Source: Acidobacteriota bacterium
GTDB lineage: Bacteria; Acidobacteriota; Terriglobia; Bryobacterales; Bryobacteraceae
Assembly (NCBI GenBank): GCA_025353165.1
Contig: JANXRE010000031.1
Span: forward strand, 1-64,000
Length of the DNA: 64,000 nt
Direction of reading: 5' to 3'
In this document: in pieces, positions 9,289-18,016 of the stretch
Layout: every line of letters starts with the position of its first letter
Numbering within the stretch: the first letter of the stretch is position 1
Program-made: the position numbers and the translations under genes
Notes under the pieces: generated by a model
Told to the model about the DNA's origin: nothing
Database searches by the model: none
Seen by the model: only the letters and a program-made list of their open reading frames with translations

Positions 9289-10794
9289 TTGCGCCACTTC
9301 CTACCGATCGCGATTCTGGCGCTCGCCGCGTTCGGCGCAACGGCCGGCGGCTCGTACCACTTCGACGACTACTCGCTTTTTCGCAGCCCGGCCGTCGTCG
9401 ACCCGGACGGCTGGCGCGATCTCTTTCGACTCGATCAGACCCGGCCGCTCACTTACTTCACGTTCTGGCTGAATTATCAGGTGGGCGGGCGGAGTCCGGC
9501 CGGGTACCACGTAGTGAATATAGCGTTGCACGTCGCGTCCGCACTCCTGCTGTTCCGCATCGCGCGGCGCATAGTCGCGCTGCGCGCCGCGTTCATCGCG
9601 GCGGCGATCTTCGCCGTACATCCGCTCCTGACGCAACCGGTTGCCTACGTTTTTGCCAGGGGGACGCTGCTCATGACCGCGCTCTGCCTCCTGTCGCTCG
9701 GCGCGTGGTTGCGTGGGCGAATCTGGCTGTCCACCGCGGTCTTCGCCGCAGCTCTGCTCGCCAAGGAGGAATGCGTCGCGTTCCCGCTGTTCCTGCTTCT
9801 GCTCCACTTCTCGGCGTCTCGCGCGCGACGGGAGTTTCCCGCCATCGCGGCCATGCTCGCGCTGGCGCTGGCCGCGGGTTTCCGGGTGCTGTATGCGATT
9901 TCCCTCGCGCCCGGAGCGGGCGCGGGCTCTCAAGCCGGCATGACACCGCTCGCTTATCTCGCCGCGCAAGGTCCGGTGATGGCCCGTTACCTGCGGCAGA
10001 TCGTGATCCCTTGGGGCTTCTCCATCGACCCGCAAATCGGACCGTACCCGGCATGGCAGGCCATCGCGTGTTGGACCGCTCTCTTGGCGTCGGCGGCATT
10101 GGCGGCGCGCTGGTTCCGAAACACGCGGGCCGGCTTCTGGTTCCTCGGCGGCGTTGTCCTCCTGCTGCCGAGTTCCTCGATCCTTCCGGCCGCCGACCTT
10201 GCCGCCGACCGCCGCATGTACCTGCCGATGATCGCTCTGTCCGTCGCTGCGGGCCTCCTGCTCGAGCGTGTCGACTGGCGCGCCACGGCCGCCATCGTCG
10301 CGGTTCTCTGCGGCATCAGCATTCGATATTCGATGCTGTGGCGGACCGAGCAATATCTTTGGACCGAGGCGGTGGAACTCGCTCCGGGCAAAGTCCGGCC
10401 TCGCATCCAGCTCTCGCGAGCCGTGGAGCCGCAACGCGCGCTGGAGATCCTGAAGGAGGCCGAAAGTACTGCGCCATCCGATCCGGCGATTGCATCGGAG
10501 GAAGGGAGAATATATCTGTCCGCCGGAATGGCTCCGCAGGCGCTGTCGGCTTTCGGCCGCGCACTCGCGCTCGCGCCAGGCACTGCCGAGGCGATTCAGA
10601 ATCGCGGGGTGGCGCTGCTGGCGCTGGGGCAAGCCGAGGCCGCGCGTCAGGATTTCATGCGGGCGCTCCAAGCGAATCCCTGCCTGTTCGAGGCGCGGAT
10701 CAACTTGCGGCGCATGGGCGCGTTCGGAGAACGGGCTCCGTGGTCCTGCCGCTTAACTTTGGAGGAGCTATCGAAACTGGCGAACGAGAAATGA
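9289..10794 (+). CDS. Polytopic membrane protein with C-terminal TPRs (TMTC-like, GT-C fold)
   Basis: A 501-aa protein starting with TTG. About ten hydrophobic segments fill residues 1-360, and two or three TPR-like helical pairs follow (about 385-470, around IASEEGRIYLSAGMAPQAL and AIQNRGVALLALGQAEAA). The N-terminal motif with FDDYS, RPLTYFTFWLNYQ and GYHVVN matches the bacterial DUF1736/TMTC-type proteins, which have a GT-C glycosyltransferase fold and are proposed protein O-mannosyltransferases. Donor and acceptor are unknown here. The stop overlaps the start region of the next gene, so the two are probably co-transcribed. Confidence 0.75.
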   Translation: MRHFLPIAILALAAFGATAGGSYHFDDYSLFRSPAVVDPDGWRDLFRLDQTRPLTYFTFWLNYQVGGRSPAGYHVVNIALHVASALLLFRIARRIVALRAAFIAAAIFAVHPLLTQPVAYVFARGTLLMTALCLLSLGAWLRGRIWLSTAVFAAALLAKEECVAFPLFLLLLHFSASRARREFPAIAAMLALALAAGFRVLYAISLAPGAGAGSQAGMTPLAYLAAQGPVMARYLRQIVIPWGFSIDPQIGPYPAWQAIACWTALLASAALAARWFRNTRAGFWFLGGVVLLLPSSSILPAADLAADRRMYLPMIALSVAAGLLLERVDWRATAAIVAVLCGISIRYSMLWRTEQYLWTEAVELAPGKVRPRIQLSRAVEPQRALEILKEAESTAPSDPAIASEEGRIYLSAGMAPQALSAFGRALALAPGTAEAIQNRGVALLALGQAEAARQDFMRALQANPCLFEARINLRRMGAFGERAPWSCRLTLEELSKLANEK

Positions 10795-10795
10795 C

Positions 10796-11287
10796 ATGGA
10801 TTATCAGCTTCGCTGCCGCTTACTCGCTCCTCTCTCGCTGAAGGAAACCTTCCAGGCGTTCGAGGATCCGCGCAACCTCGGAAAGATCACCCCGCCCGGA
10901 CTCAGCTTCCAGGTCACGACCAACGACCGGATCGAAATGCGTCGCGGAGCCGAGATCGAGTACACCATCCGCTGGCTGGGCTTGCCGATGCGCTGGAAGA
11001 CGCTGATTGCCGAGTACGATCCGCCGCGTTCCTTCGTGGACGAACAGGCGCGCGGCCCGTATTCGCTCTGGCGGCACCGACACACATTTGAAGAAACGCC
11101 GGAAGGCACGATTGTTTCAGACTGCGTCGACTACCGCCTGCCATTCGGGCCCCTGGGCGCAATCGCCCACGCACTCTTTGTGGGACGGCAGTTGCGGGCG
11201 ATCTTCTCGTACCGCCAGCGCGCGATGAGCGGTCTTCTGGGCGTGCCGTGCCGGACACTGGAGGAGCCCTCCATCGCGGCCAAGTAG
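10796..11287 (+). CDS. SRPBCC (START-like) family protein
   Basis: A 163-aa soluble protein of the helix-grip fold. The pattern of an N-terminal beta strand, a short helix pair (SLKETFQAFEDPRNLGKITPP), the strands around WLGLPMRWKTLI, WRHRHTFEETPEGTIVSDCVDYRLPFG and a long C-terminal helix (LRAIFSYRQRAMSGLLG) is the usual one for ligand-binding cyclase/dehydrase-type SRPBCC proteins found next to oxidoreductases. No ligand can be inferred. The start lies one base past the previous stop, and the next gene begins one base after its stop, suggesting an operon from 9289 to 11900. Confidence 0.8.
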   Translation: MDYQLRCRLLAPLSLKETFQAFEDPRNLGKITPPGLSFQVTTNDRIEMRRGAEIEYTIRWLGLPMRWKTLIAEYDPPRSFVDEQARGPYSLWRHRHTFEETPEGTIVSDCVDYRLPFGPLGAIAHALFVGRQLRAIFSYRQRAMSGLLGVPCRTLEEPSIAAK

Positions 11288-11288
11288 C

Positions 11289-11900
11289 ATGGTAGCGATG
11301 GAGTTCATTCGGGGCGCGCCTCGCGGCTCGACGGTTGGCATACTCGCAGGGGCATTCAATCCGCCGACGGTTGCTCATCTGGCGCTGATCGACGCAGCCC
11401 GTTCGCGTGTGGACCAAGTGATTTGCGTCCTTCCGCGCGAGTTCCCTCACAAGCAGTACGAAGGCGCGACGCTGGAAGGCCGGCTGCGAATGCTCGACCG
11501 GGTCTCAGCCGAACACGCCTTCGACGTCGCAGTCACCGAGGGCGGCCTGTTCATCGATATCGCGCGGGAAGCGCGCGCCGCGTTTGGAAGCCGCATCGAC
11601 GTCGCGTTCCTGTGCGGACGGGATGCGGCCGAGCGGATTCTCACCTGGGACTACGGCCGTTCCGGAACGATCGAAAGCATGCTGGAAGAATTCCGGCTGC
11701 TGGTGGCGGACCGCGGCGGACCGTTCGCGCCGCCACCGCATCTGGCGCACCGCATCGACCCGCTCGAGACGGCTATCGATGTAAATGCGATCTCGTCCAG
11801 CGAAGTGCGCCGCCGCATCGAATCGGGCCAGCCCTGGAGAGAGTTGGCGCCGCCGTGCATTCATGACCTCGTTCCTCTGATTTACGGCCGGATGTTATGA
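11289..11900 (+). CDS. NadD-like nucleotidyltransferase
   Basis: A 203-aa nucleotidyltransferase of the HxGH superfamily. GILAGAFNPPTVAHL carries the G-x-FNPPT-x-AH phosphate-binding motif, and ISSSEVRRRIESG is the C-terminal ISSTxIR-type motif. This fits nicotinate-nucleotide adenylyltransferase, which makes NaAD from NaMN and ATP, but the sequence is divergent enough that the substrate could be another mononucleotide. The start GTG/ATG region is ambiguous within four codons (11289 or 11298). It ends 13 bp before tRNA-Leu. Confidence 0.7.
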   Translation: MVAMEFIRGAPRGSTVGILAGAFNPPTVAHLALIDAARSRVDQVICVLPREFPHKQYEGATLEGRLRMLDRVSAEHAFDVAVTEGGLFIDIAREARAAFGSRIDVAFLCGRDAAERILTWDYGRSGTIESMLEEFRLLVADRGGPFAPPPHLAHRIDPLETAIDVNAISSSEVRRRIESGQPWRELAPPCIHDLVPLIYGRML

Positions 11901-11913
11901 TGAGGTGCCTTTC

Positions 11914-12000
11914 GGGGCTGTGGCGGAATTGGCAGACGCACTGGATTTAGGTTCCAGCGGGTTCACTCCCGTAAGGGTTCAAGTCCCTTCAGCCCCACCA
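11914..12000 (+). tRNA. tRNA-Leu (anticodon UAG)
   Basis: The seven-base acceptor stem GGGGCTG pairs with CAGCCCC at 11990-11996, followed by discriminator A and an encoded CCA. The anticodon stem CTGGA/TCCAG encloses TTTAGGT with the anticodon TAG at 11948-11950. A long variable arm (CGGGTTCACTCCCG) marks a class II tRNA, and GGTTCAAGTCC is the T arm. A dehydrogenase relic begins 23 bp downstream, and the next 2.4 kb are debris, so the 3' side may have been an integration or rearrangement point. Confidence 0.97.
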
Positions 12001-12022
12001 CTATCGGCCAGTGCAATGTGCC

Positions 12023-12937
12023 AGGAGAGCTGCCGTCTATACCCGATACGGCCCTCCGGACATTCTCGAAATCGAGGACGTCGAAACACCGGTTCCCAAG
12101 GACCAAAAAAGTCCTGGTTCGCGTCCATGCGACGAAGGTTTGCGCGGCGGACTGGAGGATGCGTAAAGCCGATCCGTTCCTCGTTAGAATCATCAACGGC
12201 CTTTGGCGGCCCGTCGGGTCGGTGGGCAAGGCCGTGACGCGGTTTGGCGAGGGCGACGAGGTGTTTGGATCGACCGGGTTCAAGTTCAGCACACATGCCG
12301 AGTACGTATGCCTGCCTGAAGATGCACTGGGCACAAAGCCGGTAAACATGACGCTCGAGGAAGCCGCGGCGGTCTTGTTTGGCGGCGTGTCGGCGTTGCA
12401 TTTCCTAAGGAAAGCGAAGATCCACGCCGGGCAGAACGTGCTCATCTACGGAGCGTCGGGGGTTTCGCGGTTCAACTGGCGAAGCACTTCGGGGCGCACG
12501 TGACGGGGGTGTGCAGCACCACCAATCTGGACCTGGTGAAGTCTTGGGCCGGCGAGGTGGTCGACTACACCCGGGAGGATTTCTCGAAAGCCGGCCGGGT
12601 TCATGACGTGGTCTTCGACACGGTCGGCGAGAGCGGTTTGTCGCGCAGCCTGAAATCGCTGAAACGAGGCGGTTTCTATGTTCGGGTGGGGGGCTCCGGA
12701 CGAATGTCGGCGATTGTTGGCGGGATGCTGCGGGGGATGTGGGTTTCGATCACGGGCACCGCGAAGGTAATTATCGGAGTGGCAGCCGCCGCAGCCGGCG
12801 ATCAGTCCTTTCTAAAAGGGTTGATCGAGGCGGAGAGCTCAGGACGGTGATCGACAGGCGCTAGTCGCTGGACGAGATTGCCGAGGCTCACCGGTACGCG
12901 GAGGTGGGACACAAAGAGAGGACACGTTGTCATCCTC
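12023..12937 (+). pseudogene. Decayed zinc-type NAD(P)-dependent alcohol dehydrogenase
   Basis: Pieces of an MDR-family dehydrogenase/quinone reductase are spread over all three frames. AAVYTRYGPPDILEIEDVETPVPKDQK is read from 12029 in one frame. At the A-run near 12110 homology shifts to VLVRVHATKVCAADWR. Near 12460 it shifts again within the GASG Rossmann motif to FAVQLAKHFGAHVTGVCSTTN. After 12830 a further shift exposes ELRTVIDRR, a TAG stop, then SLDEIAEAHRYAEVGHK, and a last shift gives KRGHVVIL. The usual start codon position reads AGG. At least four indels and one stop make this certainly non-functional. Confidence 0.9.
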
Positions 12938-13106
12938 CTCGAACAGGTTAAGGGGTCCTGACGAAGGCGTGATGGCCGGCGGCGTCAACGTAGCTTCCGG
13001 CTACGCTTCCCTTCGGTAAAACGCAGTCACGGTGCAACCCGAGAAAACAAAGCCAAAGAAATGGCTGCCCCTGTCGCGGCAGTAACCCGCGGCCGACCCG
13101 GGCGGA

Positions 13107-13547
13107 TTGATGCTGAAAGCCATCGTTGTGACGCTGACGGGCGCGTCAAATACGCGCCCCACAGACCTGATCATCGATGTCAGCGGATACTTCGCGGCTC
13201 CCGGCAGCACAGGCGGACTGTACTGTTATCCCGTGACTCCCTACCGTGCCGTGGATACCCGTTTGGGCCGGGGCAAAGCCGGCTCATTCGGTCCACTGAG
13301 TCTTGCGGCTTATGCGAGCCGCGACTTCCCGCTTCAATCTAGCGGCTGCGGCATCCCATCCATCGCGCAAGCCTATTCGCTGAACATGACGGCGGTGACG
13401 CAAGGCTTGTCCTTCCTGTCGGCATGGCCGACAGGACTGCCGTATCCCCGCGTTTCGACGCTGAACGCGCCCAACGGGGTGGTGGCGGGCAATCCCACTG
13501 ACCTGATCGTCGACATCAACGGCTACTCTGCCCCTTTGACCAGGTGA
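13107..13547 (+). pseudogene. Fragment of a secreted surface-protein module
   Basis: The open frame encodes a repeat-like beta domain with two versions of the signature ATDLI(I/V)D(I/V)(N/S)GYF (residues around 18-30 and 130-141), a central YRAVDTR motif and WPTGLPYPRVSTLN. A related piece lies inverted at 17779-17952, and there the segment between STLN and TDL carries about 20 more residues (VVANAAIVPANLNGAIRVV), so the copy here has an internal in-frame deletion. There is no signal peptide and no N-terminal part. I do not know a name for this module; it looks like an acidobacterial extracellular domain. Confidence 0.6.
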
Positions 13548-13687
13548 GAAACTACCGCGCCTTTGCCTACTACCTTACCGATGTGGTTCTCCCGCTGGCT
13601 GCGCCCGAGGTTCGTTCACCCGATCTCTCCCCCGCCTCGGACCGCCGTCTTCTTGCCGCTGTTTCGCGAGTCACGCGGAGTAGCTAG
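13544..13687 (+). other. Short open frame truncated at the 18-bp repeat
   Basis: A GTG-started frame of 47 codons (beginning VRNYRAFAYYLTDVVLPL) ends at a TAG that lies inside the 18-bp repeat at 13684. I do not recognise it. It may be the head of a gene cut by whatever brought in the repeat, or simply chance. Confidence 0.2.
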
Positions 13688-13701
13688 CGGGAGTTTCCCA
13701 C
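13684..13701 (+). repeat. 18-bp direct repeat, copy 1
   Basis: CTAGCGGGAGTTTCCCAC is identical in sequence and orientation to 18408-18425. It contains the short inverted pair GGGA/TCCC. It lies at the end of an open frame and 86 bp before the ISAzo13-like transposase tail, so it may be an insertion-element end or a recombination scar. Confidence 0.7.
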
Positions 13702-13786
13702 GCTCTGAGCCGTTGGGACAGTGAAGAGGTTGTAATCAAAGGGGTTGCTGGGCGCCATAGCGTATATATGTAATTATAAAATAACA

Positions 13787-13918
13787 GTGACCTGCCGCCT
13801 GGATCACCGCAAGTATCCCGTGGGGCGAAAGATCACGGACGAAGAGTTTGTCCATATCAATCTCAAGCGCGACAACTTCCATGGCGAATGGAACTATACG
13901 ATTCATCCGAACAACTAA
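13787..13918 (+). mobile_element. C-terminal remnant of an ISAzo13-family transposase
   Basis: Forty-three codons in one frame read VTCRLDHRKYPVGRKITD...NFHGEWNYTIHPNN and stop at TAA. The FHGEWNYTI ending and the LD-x-YPxGxKI pattern are those of the C-terminus of ISAzo13-family transposases. The catalytic part is missing, so the fragment is dead. The TIGR03118-like relic begins 31 bp later, implying that the transposition or deletion that left this scrap also beheaded that gene. Confidence 0.7.
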
Positions 13919-13949
13919 TGCTAGATGTACATGTTATTTATGTACGCAG

Positions 13950-14429
13950 CTTTACAATCCGGTTGCACTGGGAGCTACGGCTTTCACGGATTCCCGCGTG
14001 CCCGCCAATTCCACGCCCTACAACACACAAGCCGTTGGAAGTGAGGTTTTCGTTACCTTCTCGGGACCAGGAGGCAACTTCGTAGACCAGTTCGACGTGA
14101 ATGGCAACCTGAAGCTGGCATTTGCGACTGGCGCTTTTTTGAAGGCTCCTTGGGGTTTGGCGGTCGCGCCTTCCACATTCGGCACTCTCAGTAATGCGCT
14201 GCTGGTGGGAAATCTGGGTAGCGGCACGATCGCCGCATTCAGCACGAAGAGCGGCAAATTCCACGGCTTCGTCCAGAAAGCCGCCGCGACGCCCATCAGA
14301 ATACAAGGCCTGTGGGCGATCGCTTTCGGCAACGATGGTTCGGCGGGTTCCACGAATTCCTTGTACTTCACCGCCGGTCCCGGCGGCTACCTGCACGGGC
14401 TCTTTGGGGTCATTAACGTTGGGCCGTAG
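13950..14429 (+). pseudogene. C-terminal fragment of a TIGR03118-family secreted protein
   Basis: The last 159 codons of an open frame starting at 13848 encode a beta-propeller-like tail: FTDSRVPANSTPYNTQAVGSEVFVTF, PWGLAVAPSTFG, NALLVGNLGSGTIAAF and NSLYFTAGPGGYLHGLFG. These match the end of the TIGR03118 family, which is normally about 350-400 aa with a signal peptide. Here the N-terminal half and the export signal are absent, replaced by the transposase remnant. The first 34 codons of the open frame are not homologous. It is presumably inert. Confidence 0.65.
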
Positions 14430-14498
14430 CGATATCTTCCACGAGTGCGTGCGCCAGGGGTGCCGGGTCGGGCGACAGTGTTACGCTGAAAGTTCGCC

Positions 14499-15320
14499 AT
14501 GACCAAGACAAGCAACGTTCAACAGTTGCAGGCGATCGCCAAGAAGACGCGCCGGGAAATCATTGAGATGATCACCGCGGCCAAGTCGGGACATCCCGGC
14601 GGGTCGCTCTCCGCCGTGGAGATACTGGTCACGCTCTATTTCGACGCGCTTCGACACGATCCCGCAAACCCGAAGTGGCCGGACCGCGACCGCTTCCTTC
14701 TTTCCAAGGGTCACGCGGCGCCCGTGCTGTACAGCGTGATGGCGCAGTGCGGCTACACGCCCGAAGACGAGCTGAACACCCTGCGCAAACTCGGGTCGAT
14801 CTATCAGGGCCATCCCGATGTGCGCTTCATCCCCGCGCTGGAAGGCTCCACTGGATCTCTCGGCCAGGGGCTGTCGCTGGGCATCGGAATGGCGCTGGCG
14901 GCGCGGCTCGACGGACGTTCCTACAAGACCTATGTCGTGCTCGGCGACGGCGAAATCCAGGAGGGACAGGTCTGGGAAGCGGCGATGTTCGCTCCCTTCC
15001 ATCGTGTCGACAACGTGTGCGCGATTGTCGATTACAACGGGATCCAACTCGACGGTTTTGTGAAGGACATTCTGGATGTTGCGCCGCTCGGCGATAAATG
15101 GCGCGCGTTTGGGTGGCACGTCATCGAGATCGACGGGCACGACATCGCGGCGCTGCAAGCGGCGTACGCGGAGTTCGCGGCGACGAAAGGCCAGCCGACC
15201 GTGATCCTCGCCCATACGGTCAAGGGCAAGGGCGTGTCGTTCATGGAGAACAATCCCAAGTACCATGGAGTCGCGCCGACCCAGGACGAAAGGGTGAGAG
15301 CCCTCGAGGAGCTTGCGTAA
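14499..15320 (+). CDS. Transketolase, N-terminal subunit
   Basis: The 273-aa thiamine-diphosphate-binding half of a split transketolase. It carries SGHPGGSLS, the SKGHAAP catalytic histidine segment, LGQGLSLGIGMA, and the TPP/metal motif GDG (149-151) through N180 (VDYNGIQLDG). Paired with the next gene it forms the enzyme that moves two-carbon ketol units between sugar phosphates in the pentose phosphate pathway. The stop codon overlaps the start of the C-terminal subunit (TAATG), the usual coupling of a heteromeric pair. It is intact while debris lies on both sides of the operon. Confidence 0.95.
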   Translation: MTKTSNVQQLQAIAKKTRREIIEMITAAKSGHPGGSLSAVEILVTLYFDALRHDPANPKWPDRDRFLLSKGHAAPVLYSVMAQCGYTPEDELNTLRKLGSIYQGHPDVRFIPALEGSTGSLGQGLSLGIGMALAARLDGRSYKTYVVLGDGEIQEGQVWEAAMFAPFHRVDNVCAIVDYNGIQLDGFVKDILDVAPLGDKWRAFGWHVIEIDGHDIAALQAAYAEFAATKGQPTVILAHTVKGKGVSFMENNPKYHGVAPTQDERVRALEELA

Positions 15321-16288
15321 TGGAAACCGGTACCAAGTACGAATTGAAGCCGGGGATGGCCACGCGCGAAGCCTTCGGTAAGGCGCTGGTGGAACTCGGC
15401 CGGGTAAACCAGAATGTCGTCGCGCTGGATGCCGACTTATCGAAGTCCACTTTCACCAGCCTGTTCGGCAAGGAATTTCCCGACCGCTTCTTCGAGTGCG
15501 GCATCGCGGAAGCGAACATGGTGGGGATCGGGTCCGGCCTGGCGAGCGCCGGCAAGATCCCGTTCGCTTCCAGCTTTTCGGCGTTCCTCTTGAACAAGGG
15601 CTTCGAGCAGCTCCGCATCACCGCTGCGTTTCCCAACGTCAACCTGAAGGCGGTCGGAACGCACAGCGGAATTTCCATCGGCGAGGACGGTCCGTCGCAG
15701 ATGAGCGTGGAGGACATCAGCCTTGCGTGCTCCTTGCCCGGGTTCACGGTGCTGTGCCCGGCCGATGAAGTCTCGATGATGGCGCTTGTGCACGCAGCGG
15801 CCGAACATTTCGGGCCGGTGTTCATTCGCGCGGGGCGGGCGAAGGCCGCGATTATCTATGCGGCGGGCCAAAAATTCGAGATCGGCAAGTCGGTTCAATT
15901 GATGGATGGCCGCGATCTGACGATCATAGCGACCGGTCTGCTGGTGGCCGAGGCGATCCGCGCGGCCGATCAACTCGAGGCGGAGGGTATTTCGGCCCGC
16001 GTGCTCGACATGCATACTATCAAGCCGCTGGACCGCGACGCGATCGCGAAGGCGGCCGCGGAGACCGGCGCCATCGTGACGGCGGAGGAGCACCTGGTGG
16101 ATGCCGGACTCGGAGTGCGGGTCGCGCAGGTTGTCGCCGAGACCCATCCCTGCGTGATGGAGTGCGTCGGCATCCAGAACACCTACGCCGAGTCTGGTCC
16201 GCCGGAAGCGCTGCTGGAAAAATACGGCTTGGTGGCGAAAAACATCGTGGAAGCCGCGCGCAAGGCCATTTCGCGCAAGAAAGCCTGA
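15320..16288 (+). CDS. Transketolase, C-terminal subunit
   Basis: The 322-aa partner subunit with the pyrimidine-binding domain (RFFECGIAEANMVGIGSGLA holds the glutamate that activates TPP) and the C-terminal transketolase domain (DLTIIATGLLVAEA, ISARVLDMHTIKPLD). A longer open frame begins at 15098 but overlaps the N-terminal subunit, and the ATG at 15320 sits in the TAATG junction. It functions only with the preceding subunit. The amidohydrolase starts 5 bp after its stop. Confidence 0.95.
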   Translation: METGTKYELKPGMATREAFGKALVELGRVNQNVVALDADLSKSTFTSLFGKEFPDRFFECGIAEANMVGIGSGLASAGKIPFASSFSAFLLNKGFEQLRITAAFPNVNLKAVGTHSGISIGEDGPSQMSVEDISLACSLPGFTVLCPADEVSMMALVHAAAEHFGPVFIRAGRAKAAIIYAAGQKFEIGKSVQLMDGRDLTIIATGLLVAEAIRAADQLEAEGISARVLDMHTIKPLDRDAIAKAAAETGAIVTAEEHLVDAGLGVRVAQVVAETHPCVMECVGIQNTYAESGPPEALLEKYGLVAKNIVEAARKAISRKKA

Positions 16289-16293
16289 CCCAC

Positions 16294-17214
16294 GTGCTCG
16301 AATCTCCCTGGGGTCCGATGCCGGTCGCGGACGCGCACGTGCATTTTCTGTCTCGCCGTTTCTTCGAATTGCTCGGGGAGCAAAAGCCGGGCCTCACGTT
16401 CGAGTCGATGGAGCGGCTGCTGGGGTGGCGAACGCCGCCGGAGAAACCGGAAGCGCTCGCGCACGTCTGGGCTGAGGAACTGGACCGCCACGGCGTCAAC
16501 CGGGCGGTGCTGATCGCCAGCATGCCGGGCGACGAAGCGTCGGTGGCAGCCGCGGTCGCGGCTCATCCGAGCCGATTTTACGGATACTTCTTCGTGAATC
16601 CGCTGGCCGCGGACGTCGTCACGCGGCTGCAAGGAACGCTGGATGCGGGCGTGATGCGCGGCATCTGCCTGTTCCCCGCCATGCACCGCTACAGCATTCA
16701 GGACGACGCCGCGCGCGCCATTCTGGACGTGATCGCCGCCACGCGCCCCGCGACGGTGGTTTTCGTTCACTGCGGAGTGCTGACCGTGGGCGTGCGGAAG
16801 AAACTGGGAATACCGTCGCTGTTCGACATGCGGTATTCGAACCCGATCGATCTGCACGCTGTCGCGCTGCGATATCCGCAAGTCCGGTTCGTCGTCCCGC
16901 ACTTTGGCGCGGGTTATTTTCGCGAGGCGCTGATGCTGGCGGACCTCTGCCCGAATGTCTACCTGGACACGTCGAGTTCCAACCGCTGGGTGTTATACGA
17001 TCCGTCGGAGCTCGATTTGCGGCAGGCGTTTCGCAGGGCTTTGGATGTGGCGGGCCCGCACCGGCTGCTGTTCGGCAGCGATTCTTCTTACTTCCCGCGC
17101 GGGTGGATTGCGGACGTTTTCAGGGAACAATCCAAGCTGGTGTACGAACTCGGAACCAGCGAAGAGCATGCCCGTCTCATTTTTGGCGAGAATCTCATCC
17201 ACCTGTTAGCATGA
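16294..17214 (+). CDS. Amidohydrolase family (TIM-barrel) protein
   Basis: A 306-aa metal-dependent hydrolase or decarboxylase of the amidohydrolase-2 type. DAHVHF (H15, H17) gives the first metal ligands, VFVHCGV and VVPHFGAGYF the barrel histidines, and LFGSDSSYFPRG the terminal aspartate. The start is taken as GTG at 16294, directly after the transketolase stop; ATG at 16318 is the alternative. Position in the transketolase operon suggests a sugar-acid or aromatic carboxylate substrate, but that is inference. Its stop overlaps the following lipoprotein start (ATGA). Confidence 0.8.
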   Translation: MLESPWGPMPVADAHVHFLSRRFFELLGEQKPGLTFESMERLLGWRTPPEKPEALAHVWAEELDRHGVNRAVLIASMPGDEASVAAAVAAHPSRFYGYFFVNPLAADVVTRLQGTLDAGVMRGICLFPAMHRYSIQDDAARAILDVIAATRPATVVFVHCGVLTVGVRKKLGIPSLFDMRYSNPIDLHAVALRYPQVRFVVPHFGAGYFREALMLADLCPNVYLDTSSSNRWVLYDPSELDLRQAFRRALDVAGPHRLLFGSDSSYFPRGWIADVFREQSKLVYELGTSEEHARLIFGENLIHLLA

Positions 17215-17801
17215 GACGCTGGATCACATCTGTGAGCCTGGCGCTTGCAGGGTGCTCCCAGCCGGCGCCAAAGATCGCGCAGCCGGTTCGCGCGCCGGTC
17301 AGCGTCACCCAGTTTTATTCCGTGCCGGTTCGTATTGCGCAGGGAGAGCGGGCGGAGCTGTGTTACGGGGTGGACAACGCCACCGCGGTGAGGCTCTCGC
17401 CGCCAGTCGAGAGGGTTTGGCCCGCGTTGAGCAGATGTTTCGAGGTCCGCCCGGCGGCGGCGACGAGATACATTCTGACCGCTACCGATTCGCAAGGCGG
17501 CTCGGCTTCGAAGTCGGCAATCGTTGAAGTGGGTCCAGCCAGGCCCGCTGCGCCGCATATAGTCGAGGTGACCATCAACAAGACCGAAATTGCCCTCGGC
17601 GAGCCGGTCGTGGTGTGCTACACGGTGCGGAACGCGGCGTCGGTGACCATCACTCCCGGGCACGCGAGCGATACGACGCCGGAGCGCGGCTGCGTGACAG
17701 ATAAACCGGTGGTCACAACCACGTATCGGGTGATCGCCACCGGCGTGGGCGGGCAGACCGACTCAGAGCGCGTAACCGTCACGGTGCGAAGTAGCCGTTG
17801 A
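17211..17801 (+). CDS. Secreted lipoprotein with two Ig-like repeats
   Basis: The 196-aa product begins with a lipobox (MRRWITSVSLALAGC), so it is probably lipid-anchored after cleavage before Cys15. Two homologous beta-sandwich repeats follow, each with the pattern of a basal strand, E-x-A-x-(L/V)CY-x-V-x-NA, a V(R/T)(L/I)xP stretch and TxRYxLTA or TTTYRVIA. These resemble the Ig-like repeats of acidobacterial surface proteins. The first codon overlaps the amidohydrolase stop. The last 23 bp overlap, in antisense, a relic of the module at 17779. Confidence 0.75.
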   Translation: MRRWITSVSLALAGCSQPAPKIAQPVRAPVSVTQFYSVPVRIAQGERAELCYGVDNATAVRLSPPVERVWPALSRCFEVRPAAATRYILTATDSQGGSASKSAIVEVGPARPAAPHIVEVTINKTEIALGEPVVVCYTVRNAASVTITPGHASDTTPERGCVTDKPVVTTTYRVIATGVGGQTDSERVTVTVRSSR

Positions 17802-17952
17802 TGTCGATGTTGAGATCCGTCAGGTCGCCCGCGACCACCCGGATCGCGCCGTTGAGATTGGCGGGCACGATGGCCGCGTTTGCCACGACACCGCCGTTCG
17901 GCAGGTTGAGGGTCGAGACATTGGGATAGGGCTGCCCCGCCGGCCACACCGA
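17779..17952 (-). pseudogene. Inverted fragment of the same surface-protein module as 13107
   Basis: Read on the minus strand, one frame gives SVWPAGQPYPNVSTLNLPNGG, then VVANAAIVPANLNGAIRVVAGDLTDLNIDINGYFAP and a TGA stop at 17779. This matches the C-terminal end of the fragment at 13107 (WPTGLPYPRVSTLNAPNG, TDLIVDINGY) and includes the middle that is deleted there. It begins abruptly beside an AT-rich stretch (17953-17995), has no start and is a relic. Convergent overlap with the lipoprotein gene is 23 bp. Confidence 0.7.
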
Positions 17953-18016
17953 CACACAATATTACGATAATAACATCCGATAAATTGTATTTAGCGAGGA
18001 AGCCGGATTGGAAGAC

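Noticed and set aside
9301-10671. A 456-codon minus-strand frame opposite the TMTC-like gene
   Set aside because: Antisense shadow; composition is dominated by Arg, Glu and Gly and there is no ribosome site.
9054-10841. A 595-codon plus-strand frame overlapping nth and the TMTC-like gene
   Set aside because: It spans the divergent start region of two real genes and its product is Arg-rich and featureless; the TTG-started frame at 9289 has the membrane helices and TPRs.
17953-17995. AT-rich stretch considered as an attachment site
   Set aside because: No matching partner sequence was found elsewhere in the window, so there is nothing beyond base composition to support it.
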